Below are positions 42,550-51,043 of a DNA stretch of 64,000 nt, in pieces. Position numbers and translations under genes: made by a program. Within the stretch, counting starts at the first letter, position 1. Each line of letters starts with the position of its first letter. This stretch comes from A07HB70 sp964512675 (lineage in GTDB: Archaea > Halobacteriota > Halobacteria > Halobacteriales > Haloferacaceae): NCBI GenBank assembly GCA_964512675.1, contig CAZEJR010000005.1:53412-117411 (forward strand), written 5' to 3'. The notes beneath the pieces are model-generated. The model searched no databases. It was not told the DNA's origin and saw only the letters and a program-made list of their open reading frames with translations.

Positions 42550-43035
42550 TCAGTCGCCGTCGTCCAGCGCCGCGAGCGCCTCGTCCAGCCGTGTGCGCAC
42601 GCCGCTCGCGTCGACGTCCGGCGCCCACGCCTCGAGGTCGTACGTGGCGTCGAGCAGCGCCGCGACCCGCTCGCGGTCGCCCGCACCGACCGCCCGCGCA
42701 GCCTCGGACCGCAGGTGTGTCTCGGCGGCCTCTGCGACGGCGGCGCGTCCGACGGACCGCTCGGGGGCGTCGAGGACGTGCGGCAGACTGTCTGCGCCCG
42801 ACGGGAGCGTCGGGAGTGCACCGGGACCGGCGACGAGCAGTTCGTCGCCGTCGCGGTCGATCGCCACCAGCGCGAGCCGTGCCTCCGCGTCGTCGATCGC
42901 CGCGCCCACCGCCGTCTCGTCGACGGACTCGCCCTCGCGGAACGCGACCTCCTCGACTGCGCGCCGGAGTTCGCCGGGGGTGAGCGCGCCGAACTGGTCG
43001 ACGATCCCCGCGAGTTCGTCCGGGTCGACCGTCAC
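42550..43035 (-). CDS. DUF7109-like haloarchaeal protein
   Basis: A 161-residue acidic soluble protein starting VTVDPDELAGIVDQFGALT. Other conserved-looking parts are LRRAVEEVAFREGE, PTLPSGADSLPHVLD and TYDLEAWAPDVD. I recall this as a haloarchaea-specific family (DUF7109) with no known function. Its GTGA start overlaps the stop of the upstream GT81-like gene by 4 nt, so it is coupled to it. Confidence 0.75.
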   Translation of the reverse strand: MTVDPDELAGIVDQFGALTPGELRRAVEEVAFREGESVDETAVGAAIDDAEARLALVAIDRDGDELLVAGPGALPTLPSGADSLPHVLDAPERSVGRAAVAEAAETHLRSEAARAVGAGDRERVAALLDATYDLEAWAPDVDASGVRTRLDEALAALDDGD

Positions 43036-44162
43036 GCGACTGCCTCCGCCAGGTCGGCGGCGGCGGCCTCGGCGAGCGTCGCGGGCGCGAGCGGCGCCTC
43101 TCGCCACGGCGGCAGGCGGTCGGGCGCGTCTGTCGGCGGTGCCACAGCCGTAGCGTAGCGCTCGACCTGGTCGTACTCTCGCTCGGCGTCGTGGCACAGC
43201 CCGTTGAACGCCGCGTCGGTCGCGTACGCGTCGGCGTACCGCGCAGCGGTCTCGCGGTAACGCGCCCGGAGCGCGTCGTACTCGACGTCGACCCCGTGCT
43301 CGACGACCGCGCGGAGGAGTCGCCCCCCGACCCGTTCGCTCATCGACTCCAGTCCGCCGGCTCCGCCGACCGAGCGGTGGGCGTGGCGGTGGACGCCGAG
43401 GTCTACCTGTGCCGTGCCGTCGAAGCCGGCGCGGTCGAACACCTCGGCGAGAAGCCCGACCTCCAGCCCCCAGCTCCGGTCGAGACGGACGTCTGCGAGG
43501 AGGTCGGCGGTCGCGGCGAACTCGCCGGCCAGCGCGTAGCGAAACGCGCCGAGGTAGGCGAGCAGCGGGTGGTTCCGGGTGTCGTGTGTGTCTGCGAGCG
43601 CCGTCACCAGCGGCTCGTAGAACAGCCGGTTGAGCCGACCGTACAGCCGCTCGCGCTCGCCAGGTGCCGGCGCCTCGACGCGGGCGTAGTAGGCCTTCGA
43701 GAACCCGTGGCCGCGCGTCAGTGGAAAGAGCAGACGGCGAACCCGTCGGGCGCGGAACGCCTCTGCGTCGACGTCGTGGACGACGACGGTCGACGGGTCG
43801 CCGTCGAGGGCGACACCGAGACCCAGCCAGAGGTCACGACCCTTCCCCCGCGGACCGTCGAGCCCGGCGTCCGCGAGGCGCTCGGTCACTCGCGGGCCGC
43901 CGCACCAGCAGGTGTCGAGCGAGAGGTCGAACCCGGCCAGCCGGTCGGCTATCGCGGCGACGCGGTCACTCGGCGCCCGGAGCGCGACGACCACCCGCCC
44001 GGGGTCGAGCGTCTCGAGCTCCGCGAACACCCGTTCGGTCGCCTCGGTCCCGTGGTCCCGTTCTGTCACCGGGAGCACGACGGTCGCGTCCGCCGCCGGA
44101 GCCGGCGGGTCCGCGCCTCCGAGGTCGTGGAGCGTGGTCACGCGCTCCTGGGCGTACTCCAT
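43032..44162 (-). CDS. GT81-like glycosyltransferase (glucosyl-3-phosphoglycerate synthase-type)
   Basis: A 376-residue GT-A glycosyltransferase. The nucleotide-binding part ends in VVVHDVDAEAF, a DXD-type metal site near 178. The later blocks RYALAGEFAATADLL, SWGLEVGLLAEVF and VDLGVHRHAHR parallel the LAGE, YGVE and LGxxxHRH elements of glucosyl-3-phosphoglycerate synthases. It could make a glucosylglycerate-type solute, but that assignment is tentative. The ATG at 44162 lies 27 nt downstream of a T-rich element that mirrors the divergent promoter. Confidence 0.7.
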   Translation of the reverse strand: MEYAQERVTTLHDLGGADPPAPAADATVVLPVTERDHGTEATERVFAELETLDPGRVVVALRAPSDRVAAIADRLAGFDLSLDTCWCGGPRVTERLADAGLDGPRGKGRDLWLGLGVALDGDPSTVVVHDVDAEAFRARRVRRLLFPLTRGHGFSKAYYARVEAPAPGERERLYGRLNRLFYEPLVTALADTHDTRNHPLLAYLGAFRYALAGEFAATADLLADVRLDRSWGLEVGLLAEVFDRAGFDGTAQVDLGVHRHAHRSVGGAGGLESMSERVGGRLLRAVVEHGVDVEYDALRARYRETAARYADAYATDAAFNGLCHDAEREYDQVERYATAVAPPTDAPDRLPPWREAPLAPATLAEAAAADLAEAVA

Positions 44163-44183
44163 CGTCCGACCCAGGACGTCGCC

Positions 44184-44221
44184 GGACAAAAACCCGTTCC
44201 CACGGCCGCGGTTTTTTGTCC
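44184..44221. promoter_or_regulatory. Mirrored divergent promoters
   Basis: GGACAAAAACC (44184-44194) and GGTTTTTTGTCC (44210-44221) form an imperfect inverted repeat differing by one base in the run. Each arm is the TATA region of one divergent gene: 27 nt before the ATG at 44162 and about 27 nt before the GTG at 44242. A single factor could control both. Confidence 0.55.
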
Positions 44222-44241
44222 GCCGGCGTGGAACTCGACGT

Positions 44242-44412
44242 GTGAAGTCGGTTCGTAAGGGACTCCGGGACGGCGACCTCGAGAAGGACACCTACGACCG
44301 GGTGAACTGCGCCGAGTGCGGACAGACACTGAAGACCCAGAACGACCCCGACGAGGTGTTCTCCCTCCGAGTCTGTCCGGACTGCGAGGTCGAGTACAAG
44401 GACCTCCGCTAG
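44242..44412 (+). CDS. HVO_0758-type small zinc-finger protein
   Basis: A 56-residue protein: basic N-terminus VKSVRKGLRDGDLEKDTYDR, then CAECG and CPDCE knuckles about 20 residues apart. It matches, from memory, the HVO_0758 family of tiny haloarchaeal zinc-finger proteins. The basic start suggests nucleic-acid binding. It ends in a 4-nt convergent overlap with the aldo/keto reductase gene. Confidence 0.8.
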   Translation: MKSVRKGLRDGDLEKDTYDRVNCAECGQTLKTQNDPDEVFSLRVCPDCEVEYKDLR

Positions 44413-45503
44413 GTGAACGTCTCGTCGAACGCCCGCGCACCGAGCGGGTCGAACGTGCCGGCGGCCAGGTTGTCGCGGACGTGGTTTCGCCGGCCACAGC
44501 CGACGAGCGCCGCCGTCACCGCCGGGGCGCTCCGGGCGAAGTTGATCGCCCTCTGGGCCGGGGTGTCGCCCGCCGCCGTCTCTGCAACCGCCCGCGGAAG
44601 CGCGTCGGCGAGCGCGCCCTGTCCGAGTGCCGCGCTCGCGAAGACGTCCAGCCCGACCCGGTCGGCGTAGGCCAGCGCACTGAGCCGCTCGCCTCCGGCG
44701 TCGTGGACCGCCGCGGTGAACGCGTCGGCCATCTGTGCGTTGAACGGGAGCTGAATCGCCCGGAGACCGTGGTCGTCGGGGTCGCGACCCGCCCGCTCGG
44801 CGGCCCGACGCGCCCGCTCGACGACCGTCGGCAGCGAGAGGTGGGCGTCGTCGTCGGGCGGTACACGGAACCCGTCCCACGTCGCGACGCCGTACGCGGC
44901 CACGTCGCCCGCCGTCCGACGCTCCTCGAGTCGGGCGAACGCGTCCTCTAGGCGGCTGTACACCGCCGCCCGTGACCGTACCGCGAGCTGTGTCTCGGGG
45001 TTGTGGACGTAGTAGCAGTCGACCGTGTCGACGCCCAGCGCGGCCAGCGACCGGTCGAGCATCGCGTCGAGGAACCGCGGCGCTATCGCGTGGCTGCCGT
45101 GCGCGAGGTCGGCTGGCGCGACCACACCCGGGTCGACGAACTCGCGCCGGACGTACGAGGCGGGGTCGTCGGGGCGGCTGCCGTCGAACGGGACGAACCC
45201 TCCCTTCGTCGTGATGACGACGGCCTCGCGGTCGACGGTCGCCGTCGAGAGCGCCTCGCCGACGACCCGTTCGCTCCGACCACACCGGTAGTTGACCGCG
45301 GTGTCGACGAGGTTCGCGCCCGACTCGAGCCCCTCGACCAGCGCCGTCCGGTAGCGCTCGTCGACAGCGTCGGTCGGGTCGCCGAGGTACGTCCCCATCC
45401 CGACCGAGGAGACGACGCCGGGACCGAACCGTCGGAAGTAGGTCCGTCCGTAGGCGTTGCCGAACCGACTGCGGTAGCCCCAGGTCCCGTCGCGCGTCGC
45501 CAC
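44409..45503 (-). CDS. Aldo/keto reductase
   Basis: A 364-residue (beta/alpha)8 reductase. Catalytic positions are visible: Asp and Tyr in NLVDTAVNYRCGRSE, Lys in VVITTKGGFVP and His in DCYYVHNPE. NADPH is the usual cofactor; the substrate is unknown. The C-terminal cofactor region has ALVGCGRRNHVRDNL. Upstream, the DHH gene stop is 2 nt before its ATG region, so the two are likely co-transcribed. Confidence 0.88.
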   Translation of the reverse strand: MATRDGTWGYRSRFGNAYGRTYFRRFGPGVVSSVGMGTYLGDPTDAVDERYRTALVEGLESGANLVDTAVNYRCGRSERVVGEALSTATVDREAVVITTKGGFVPFDGSRPDDPASYVRREFVDPGVVAPADLAHGSHAIAPRFLDAMLDRSLAALGVDTVDCYYVHNPETQLAVRSRAAVYSRLEDAFARLEERRTAGDVAAYGVATWDGFRVPPDDDAHLSLPTVVERARRAAERAGRDPDDHGLRAIQLPFNAQMADAFTAAVHDAGGERLSALAYADRVGLDVFASAALGQGALADALPRAVAETAAGDTPAQRAINFARSAPAVTAALVGCGRRNHVRDNLAAGTFDPLGARAFDETFT

Positions 45504-45505
45504 GG

Positions 45506-46669
45506 TCAGTCCACGCCGTTGAGGACGTCAAACACTCGGTCCGCGAGGTCGGTCCGCTCCGGCCCGGAGATACCGCCGTCGCCGTCCGTCCGAGCGACGG
45601 GGATCTGCCCGGCGCCCATCCGGGAGTGACCGCCGCCGTCGCCGCCGGGGCAGTCACCCGCGAGCGCGTCGATTGCCCGGCCCATGTGGACCCGGTCGTC
45701 GCGCGACCGACCGGAGACGTGGACGACGCCGTCGCACTCGCCACAGACGACCGCCGCGGTCACCCCCTCGAGGCGCATCAGCTCGTCCGCGGCCTGCGGC
45801 ACCGCGTCCGCGTTCGTGATGCTTCCGACGTCGCTGACGGCGAACGACCCTCTGACCTCGCGACCGGCGATAGCGCGCGCCTTCGTCTCTAGGACGTCAG
45901 ACCCGACCTGTGGGTTCGCGATCCGGTCGAGCAGGTCCTCGTCGACGCCGGGGTAGAGGTAGCTCGCGGCGGCGAAGTCGGCGGCAGACGCGCCGTTCGT
46001 GAGCCGGTCGGTGTCGGACAGCAGGCCGTACAACAGGCCGGTTGCGATCCGCGAGGAGACGGTGAACTCGGCGTCGGCCTCGCTCGCGTGCTGGTCGGGC
46101 GGCACGGGGACGGCGTCGATGTCGGAGAGCTGCTCCGCGACGATGCTCGCCGCCGCGCCGTAGTCGGTCCGGACGTCGGTGAACGCTTCACCGCCCCCGC
46201 TTCCCGGGTGGTGGTCGACCACCGCGACCGGATCGACCCCGTCGGAGCCGTCGAACCCGCGGGACTCGTTGTGGTCGACCAGCACGACCGCGTCCGCAGC
46301 GAGGTCGGCGACGGCTTCGATCTTGTCCATCTTCGGCTCGAGAACGGTCCGGAACGCCCGGTTCTCCTGGTGGCGGATCGACCCGCTGTACTGGAGTGTC
46401 ACGTCGACCCCGACCTGCTCCGCCAGCGTCCCGACACCCATCGCCGACGCCATCGCGTCCGGGTCGGGGTTCGGGTGGGCCAACACGACGACTTCGTCGA
46501 GCCCCTCGAACAGGCGACGGAGACGAACTCCCGGTGGGCGGCGGTAGCGGAGCAGAGCGTATCCGCCGACGACGACGACCAGCAACACGCCGAGGACGAG
46601 AATCGTCCCTCTCGGGTTCGCCCTCGCGGCGTCGACGACGTCGCGCACCCTCCCCCACGGGACTTGCAC
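45506..46669 (-). CDS. Membrane-anchored DHH/DHHA1 phosphoesterase
   Basis: A 387-residue protein. One N-terminal helix (about 22-42, TILVLGVLLVVVVGGYALL) anchors it. The DHH domain has HPNPDPDAMASAM, VVLVDHNESRG and the DHH motif in VVDHHPGSGG; the DHHA1 domain ends GGHSRMGAGQIPVA. Related proteins cleave oligonucleotides or cyclic dinucleotides. The membrane anchor suggests a c-di-AMP or nano-RNA role at the membrane, unproven. The GTG at 46669 follows a T-rich promoter element. Confidence 0.88.
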   Translation of the reverse strand: MQVPWGRVRDVVDAARANPRGTILVLGVLLVVVVGGYALLRYRRPPGVRLRRLFEGLDEVVVLAHPNPDPDAMASAMGVGTLAEQVGVDVTLQYSGSIRHQENRAFRTVLEPKMDKIEAVADLAADAVVLVDHNESRGFDGSDGVDPVAVVDHHPGSGGGEAFTDVRTDYGAAASIVAEQLSDIDAVPVPPDQHASEADAEFTVSSRIATGLLYGLLSDTDRLTNGASAADFAAASYLYPGVDEDLLDRIANPQVGSDVLETKARAIAGREVRGSFAVSDVGSITNADAVPQAADELMRLEGVTAAVVCGECDGVVHVSGRSRDDRVHMGRAIDALAGDCPGGDGGGHSRMGAGQIPVARTDGDGGISGPERTDLADRVFDVLNGVD

Positions 46670-46693
46670 GGTCTGTACAGTTGCTCGCCCGGA

Positions 46694-46704
46694 GGCAAAA
46701 ACGC
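46694..46704 (-). promoter_or_regulatory. TATA-like element of the DHH gene
   Basis: On the minus strand this reads GCGTTTTTGCC, centred about 30 nt before the GTG at 46669. The block GGAGCGTTTTT is shared with the promoter region of the phosphoribosyltransferase gene near 6631. Confidence 0.45.
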
Positions 46705-46709
46705 TCCCC

Positions 46710-47585
46710 CTATCGGCTGGCCGCGTCCACCACGTCCCGATACCCCTCGCGGAACGTCGGGTACCGGAGTTCGTAGCCGTGGTCGCGGAGCCGGTCGTTC
46801 GCACACCGTTTACTCGTCCGGAGCCGGCGCTCCGCCGCGTCGGAGAGGTCGCCGGCTGCCAGCCGCTCCGTGACCGTCTGCTTCGACGGGCGCTCGCGTC
46901 CGCACTCGTCGGCCAGCCAGTCTGCGAACGCCCACTTGGAGACCGGTTCGTCGTCGACGACCAGCACGGTCTCCCCGCGCCCCAGGTCCCCCTCGAGCAG
47001 GTGTGCAGCCGCGCCCGCGGCGTCCGCGCGGTGGACCATGTTGAGGTAGCCCTCGGTGACCGGCCCCTCGAGATACCGGTTTAGCCGGTATCGCTCCGGG
47101 CCGTACAGCCCGGCGAACCGTACGACCGTCGCGTCGAACGGTGCCGCACGAGCCCGTTCCTCAGCCTCAACCAGTACCTCGGTCTTCGGCGTCGTCGGGT
47201 CGACTGGCGTCGACTCGTCGACCCAGTCCCCGCCGTGGTCGCCGTAGACGCCCGTCGAGGACGTGTAGATCAGCCGGTCCGGCGGGTCGGCACGTGACGC
47301 GAAGGCGTCCGCAGCCGTCTGGAGGCCGTCGACGTACACCTCGCGGGCGGCTGCAGCGCCGCGTCCCCCGCTCGACGCCGCGAACACCAGCCAGTCGGCG
47401 TCCGGCACCGCTGCGAGCGACGCGCGGTCGGTGACGTCCGCCTCGACGGCCCGGAGCCCGGCGTCGGCGACGCGCGCCAGCCCTGCCTCGGACCGCCGGA
47501 CGCCGGTCACGTCGTGGCCCGTCTCGGCCAGCCGCGTTCCGAGCGCCAGCCCGACGTAGCCACAGCCGAGGATCGCGACCCTCAC
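46710..47585 (-). CDS. NAD-dependent epimerase/SDR-type protein
   Basis: A 291-residue Rossmann-fold protein. The NAD(P) motif is VAILGCGYVGLALG at 3-16, and the catalytic-region segment IYTSSTGVYGDHGG has the Tyr of the extended SDR family, without a clear YxxxK lysine (the Lys in PTTPKTEVLVEAE is further on). Homologues include YeeZ-like proteins of unknown function. The GTG at 47585 overlaps the stop of the upstream DUF5791-like frame by 4 nt, placing it at the end of the long operon. Confidence 0.85.
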   Translation of the reverse strand: MRVAILGCGYVGLALGTRLAETGHDVTGVRRSEAGLARVADAGLRAVEADVTDRASLAAVPDADWLVFAASSGGRGAAAAREVYVDGLQTAADAFASRADPPDRLIYTSSTGVYGDHGGDWVDESTPVDPTTPKTEVLVEAEERARAAPFDATVVRFAGLYGPERYRLNRYLEGPVTEGYLNMVHRADAAGAAAHLLEGDLGRGETVLVVDDEPVSKWAFADWLADECGRERPSKQTVTERLAAGDLSDAAERRLRTSKRCANDRLRDHGYELRYPTFREGYRDVVDAASR

Positions 47586-48013
47586 GCCGCCCGCTCGGCG
47601 ACGAACTGCTGGATCGCCGCCAGGTGTGCCAGCGTCATCGTCGTCCGCCCCTCGAGTGCCTGCTGGACCTCCTGTCCGGTCAGGTCGTGGTCGATGCCAG
47701 CCGCGACGGTGTCGACGTCGACGACCGCCGTGGCCATCCCCATCAACAGGTGGTCCCGGAGCGCGGCGACCGTCGCGTCTCTGTCCGGCGCTCCCTCGCG
47801 GAGCGCGAGCACCGCTGCGGCGTCCGTCACCGCGAGGTCCGGAGCAGTCTCGCCGGCGGCCAGCCGCGAGAGCGTCGCCTCGTCGACGTCCGTCTCTGCC
47901 GCTACGGTCTCCGGGCCGTGGTCCTCGACGACGATCCTGACGGCTGCCTCGTACGCCTCGCGGAGCGCCGCGGGCGACAGCGAGCCGGGATCGTCGACGA
48001 CATCGTGGAGCAT
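47582..48013 (-). CDS. DUF5791-like protein, in-frame inside the longer frame
   Basis: The last 143 residues of the long frame (47582-51043) read as a complete small protein beginning MLHDVVDDPGSLSPAALREA. It includes a helix-turn-helix-like stretch (VAAETDVDEATLSRLAAGE) and ends TLAHLAAIQQFVAERAA. I recognise this as the haloarchaeal DUF5791 family, normally a separate gene. An element reading GGTTTTGC on the minus strand lies 27 nt upstream of the ATG at 48013, which supports independent, leaderless expression. It may be a cytoplasmic DNA-binding protein. Confidence 0.6.
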   Translation of the reverse strand: MLHDVVDDPGSLSPAALREAYEAAVRIVVEDHGPETVAAETDVDEATLSRLAAGETAPDLAVTDAAAVLALREGAPDRDATVAALRDHLLMGMATAVVDVDTVAAGIDHDLTGQEVQQALEGRTTMTLAHLAAIQQFVAERAA

Positions 48014-51000
48014 GTCGGTAGATGCGTACGCCGCCGCAAAACCGTACCGCTCCGTCGTGTTCGTCGGCCACCCTGCAGACCGTTCGTCTGCGTCGCCGCC
48101 GACGTCGCCGACACCCGCGCCGCCGGGTGGGACGGCGACGACGACGGTCGTCTCCGTCTCGAAGGCGACCCGTTCGCCCCGGCCCAGTCGCTCCGCCGCG
48201 CCGTCGTCGTCGACGTCGAGCCGCGCGACGGAGCCGTCGCGAACGTAGGTCACCTCCTCGCTCGGCACGCCGCGGCGTGTCCGGACGGCGAAGCGCGCCC
48301 ACGATCCGCGGACCGTGACCTGCCAGACGTTCGCCGTCAGATACCAGTAGCCCGGGGCCGGGGCGACTGGGACTCCGGCGACGGGTGCCGGCGGCGCGCC
48401 CTCTGCCCGTGCGGCGTCCAGCGCACTCCGGTACGCACTCGTTCCCCCGTCGTCGACGCTCGCGACGGCACGTCCTCGTCCGTGCTCGACTGCCGCCCTC
48501 CGGACATCCTGTGCCGTCTGCTCGACGAGCTCGTCGTCTACGCCCGCCGCCCCCGCGACGGCGGGCGTCACCGCCGCCGCGACGCGTGTCTGTACGCGCT
48601 CACTCTCGGCTGCTTCGGCGGCGACGGCACGGGCGAGCGACCCGTTCGACGCCGCGAGCGCCCGGGCGCCCGGGTCGTCCCACCGGGCGAACGCAGCCGC
48701 GAGTGCCTGGCGCCGCTCGGCGGTGCCGAGGTCCGTCTCTCGAGCCAGTGCCCCGTCGGCGGCGTCTCGGACCTCGTCTAGCCGCTCGACCGTCTGGGCC
48801 CGCAGCCGCTCGCGCCGCTCTGCCGTGGCCTCCGCCCGTGGCTCCGCTCTCTGGCTCGCACGGAGCGTCCGACCGGCGGTTCGGAGCGCCGGCGTCTCGC
48901 CGCCGGCGCTCGCGACGGCGTCTACGGCGTCGCCGGACGGAACGGTGAACACGTTCACGTTCCGGGCCGCGAGCGGGTAGGTCTGCTCGCCGGGCGCGAC
49001 CGCCGTCGCCCGCTCGCTGCTCACGGCTCCGACGGTGAGGTAGGCTGGCGACGAGTCTGGCACCATCACGAGCGGCCCTGCCGGCCCCTCCCCCACGACC
49101 CGGCGTGCCGGGTCCGTCGTCTCTCGGCTCGCCCGCAGGCGCTCGGCGGCGCCGTCGAGCCCGGTCCCGGTTCTGTCCCGCAGACGTCGGTCGAGGGCGG
49201 CCATCCGGCTGCGTCGGTTCGCCGCACGGCGTTCTAGTGTCGCTATCGTCCGGTTCAGGTAGATCGCCCGCGCGACGACCCGCGCCCGTCCTGCCGCGCC
49301 GTCGTACGTCTCCGGCGCGCCGACGAGGGCGGATCGGCGCTCGCGGAGACGGTCGGCGAGCGCCGCGGGTGGGTTCGTCCGGTTCGTCGCGACTGCTCCG
49401 CGCCGGACAGAGACCGAGATACTCCCGACGCTGTCGCGGAGTCCCGCGAGCGAGCGGTAGACGTACCCCCGGACGTCGTCCGGCTGTTCGCCGACGACAG
49501 TCGTCGAGCGCCGAACGCCGTCCTCACGAGCCAGCGCCGCCGCCACCGCCTCGGGCCCGCCCTGGTCGGCGAGCAGCCGACGCTCGACGACGTCGGGCGT
49601 CCCGGCCATGTTCGGGCCGTCCAGCGGTCCGCCCCGCTCGAACGCCGGCTCGACCGTCCGGTTCGGTCCGGGCACGCGCCGGTCGGGCTCGACGGTCACG
49701 ACCGTCCCGACACGGCGAACCGTCGTCCACGCGCCCGTGGTCGTCGTCTCGTCCTCGCCGTCTGCCCACGTCCACGTCACCGTGTGGTCGAGCGTCACCC
49801 GGCGTTCGTGCGCCGCGACGCGGCGTTCACCCGACGGGACCGGCGGGAGCGACGCGTCGCCGCTCCGGACCGACGCCTCGACGACGACGTCTGTCTCGAC
49901 GAGGTCGTGGTCGTCAGACGGCGCCTCCGGGTCGGGGCGACGCGCCTCCCCGACGAGTGTCGACTGCGCACGGAGACGACCCCGGGCACGGTAGCCCGCG
50001 CGGGTCGCGCCGGTGACCGAACGCGACCCGTTCTCTACGAGCATCCGTCCGAGACTCTGGTTTGCCGTCGCCGACGCGCCGACACGCGTCGTCGAGGCGG
50101 GCGTCGGCACGCTCTCTACGCCCAGTCGTGGTAGCCGCGGATCGTCCTCCTGTGGTCCGTTCGGCGCTGTCAGCACCCGATCTGCCCACGCCTCTGGTGC
50201 ACCAGCGTCTGTCGCGAGGGCGTGTGCGTGCGCACGGCGAAGCCCACGTCTGCCGCCGGGATCGGCCCGTCCGAACGCCGCCCGCTCGGCGTCGAGCACC
50301 GCGCCGTTCGCCGCGAGGGCGACGTGGTGATTCGAGACGACGTTCTCGACGGGTAGCCCGTAGTGCTGACCGTAGCCGCGCGCCCACGCCAGCGGGTAGA
50401 GCCGTGCGGTCAGCCGTCGACCGAGCCCCGGCGTCGTCGGGGTCGCGTTCAACCGGCGTTCGAACCGTGCGGTCCGGTCGTGAAGCGCGAGGACCGGCAC
50501 GGCGACGGTGAGCGTCGCCGTCCGTGTCTCGTTCAGTGCCTCGCGCCCGTCCCGCGCCGCGACGTACCGGATCCCCTCGATCTGGACCCGGAGGGCCGTC
50601 CCGTTCGCCGCCCGCTCGACTGTCACCCGCCCTTTCGCGTCGTCGAGCGCCGTCGGCGTCGGCGTCGACGGGAGCGACGCCCGCGCCCGGACCCCTCCGC
50701 GCTCCCTGACGGTCGTCCGCAGGCGCTCGCGCGCAGCGACGTAGACCCGAACTCTGAGCGCGTCGCGGAAGGCGCGGTCCTCGCGCAGGACAGCTCCCGT
50801 CGGCGTCGACGCCGGGTCGGTCACGGGGTCGCGTGCGGCGTCCCGTGCGGCCTCCCTGACAGCCTCGCGGAGCGCCGTGTCGGCGCTCGCCTCCACGTCC
50901 GCAACCGCCCGGTCGACCGCCCGGTCGTCGTCTACCGGGCCACGCGTCGCGAGCGTCGTCGCGTAGGCCGTACTGCCGAGGAGGAGGAGCACACCGACGA

Positions 51001-51043
51001 CGGCGAACGGGATCCGACCGCGTCGGTCGTCTGCGAGCCTCAC
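47582..51043 (-). CDS. Very large membrane-anchored protein of the pilus-like locus (DUF7286-like), fused to DUF5791-like C-terminus
   Basis: A 1153-residue frame beginning at a GTG that overlaps the previous stop. Residues 8-28 are one hydrophobic anchor (IPFAVVGVLLLLGSTAYATT); the rest is a large soluble, mostly extracellular region rich in Arg/Ala/Thr with potential N-glycosylation sequons (for example NRTIATL, NGTAL). It matches the large last component (DUF7286-like) of haloarchaeal pilus-type clusters, from memory. The final 143 residues look like a separate cytoplasmic protein (DUF5791-like). Such a fusion conflicts with a single-anchor topology, so it may reflect a lost stop codon, a sequencing error or a real fusion. 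Confidence 0.75.
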   Translation of the reverse strand: MRLADDRRGRIPFAVVGVLLLLGSTAYATTLATRGPVDDDRAVDRAVADVEASADTALREAVREAARDAARDPVTDPASTPTGAVLREDRAFRDALRVRVYVAARERLRTTVRERGGVRARASLPSTPTPTALDDAKGRVTVERAANGTALRVQIEGIRYVAARDGREALNETRTATLTVAVPVLALHDRTARFERRLNATPTTPGLGRRLTARLYPLAWARGYGQHYGLPVENVVSNHHVALAANGAVLDAERAAFGRADPGGRRGLRRAHAHALATDAGAPEAWADRVLTAPNGPQEDDPRLPRLGVESVPTPASTTRVGASATANQSLGRMLVENGSRSVTGATRAGYRARGRLRAQSTLVGEARRPDPEAPSDDHDLVETDVVVEASVRSGDASLPPVPSGERRVAAHERRVTLDHTVTWTWADGEDETTTTGAWTTVRRVGTVVTVEPDRRVPGPNRTVEPAFERGGPLDGPNMAGTPDVVERRLLADQGGPEAVAAALAREDGVRRSTTVVGEQPDDVRGYVYRSLAGLRDSVGSISVSVRRGAVATNRTNPPAALADRLRERRSALVGAPETYDGAAGRARVVARAIYLNRTIATLERRAANRRSRMAALDRRLRDRTGTGLDGAAERLRASRETTDPARRVVGEGPAGPLVMVPDSSPAYLTVGAVSSERATAVAPGEQTYPLAARNVNVFTVPSGDAVDAVASAGGETPALRTAGRTLRASQRAEPRAEATAERRERLRAQTVERLDEVRDAADGALARETDLGTAERRQALAAAFARWDDPGARALAASNGSLARAVAAEAAESERVQTRVAAAVTPAVAGAAGVDDELVEQTAQDVRRAAVEHGRGRAVASVDDGGTSAYRSALDAARAEGAPPAPVAGVPVAPAPGYWYLTANVWQVTVRGSWARFAVRTRRGVPSEEVTYVRDGSVARLDVDDDGAAERLGRGERVAFETETTVVVAVPPGGAGVGDVGGDADERSAGWPTNTTERYGFAAAYASTDMLHDVVDDPGSLSPAALREAYEAAVRIVVEDHGPETVAAETDVDEATLSRLAAGETAPDLAVTDAAAVLALREGAPDRDATVAALRDHLLMGMATAVVDVDTVAAGIDHDLTGQEVQQALEGRTTMTLAHLAAIQQFVAERAA
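48036..48044 (-). promoter_or_regulatory. Candidate internal promoter of the DUF5791-like gene
   Basis: On the minus strand this reads CGGTTTTGC, centred 27 nt before the internal ATG at 48013. It is in coding sequence, so the match could be chance. Confidence 0.35.
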
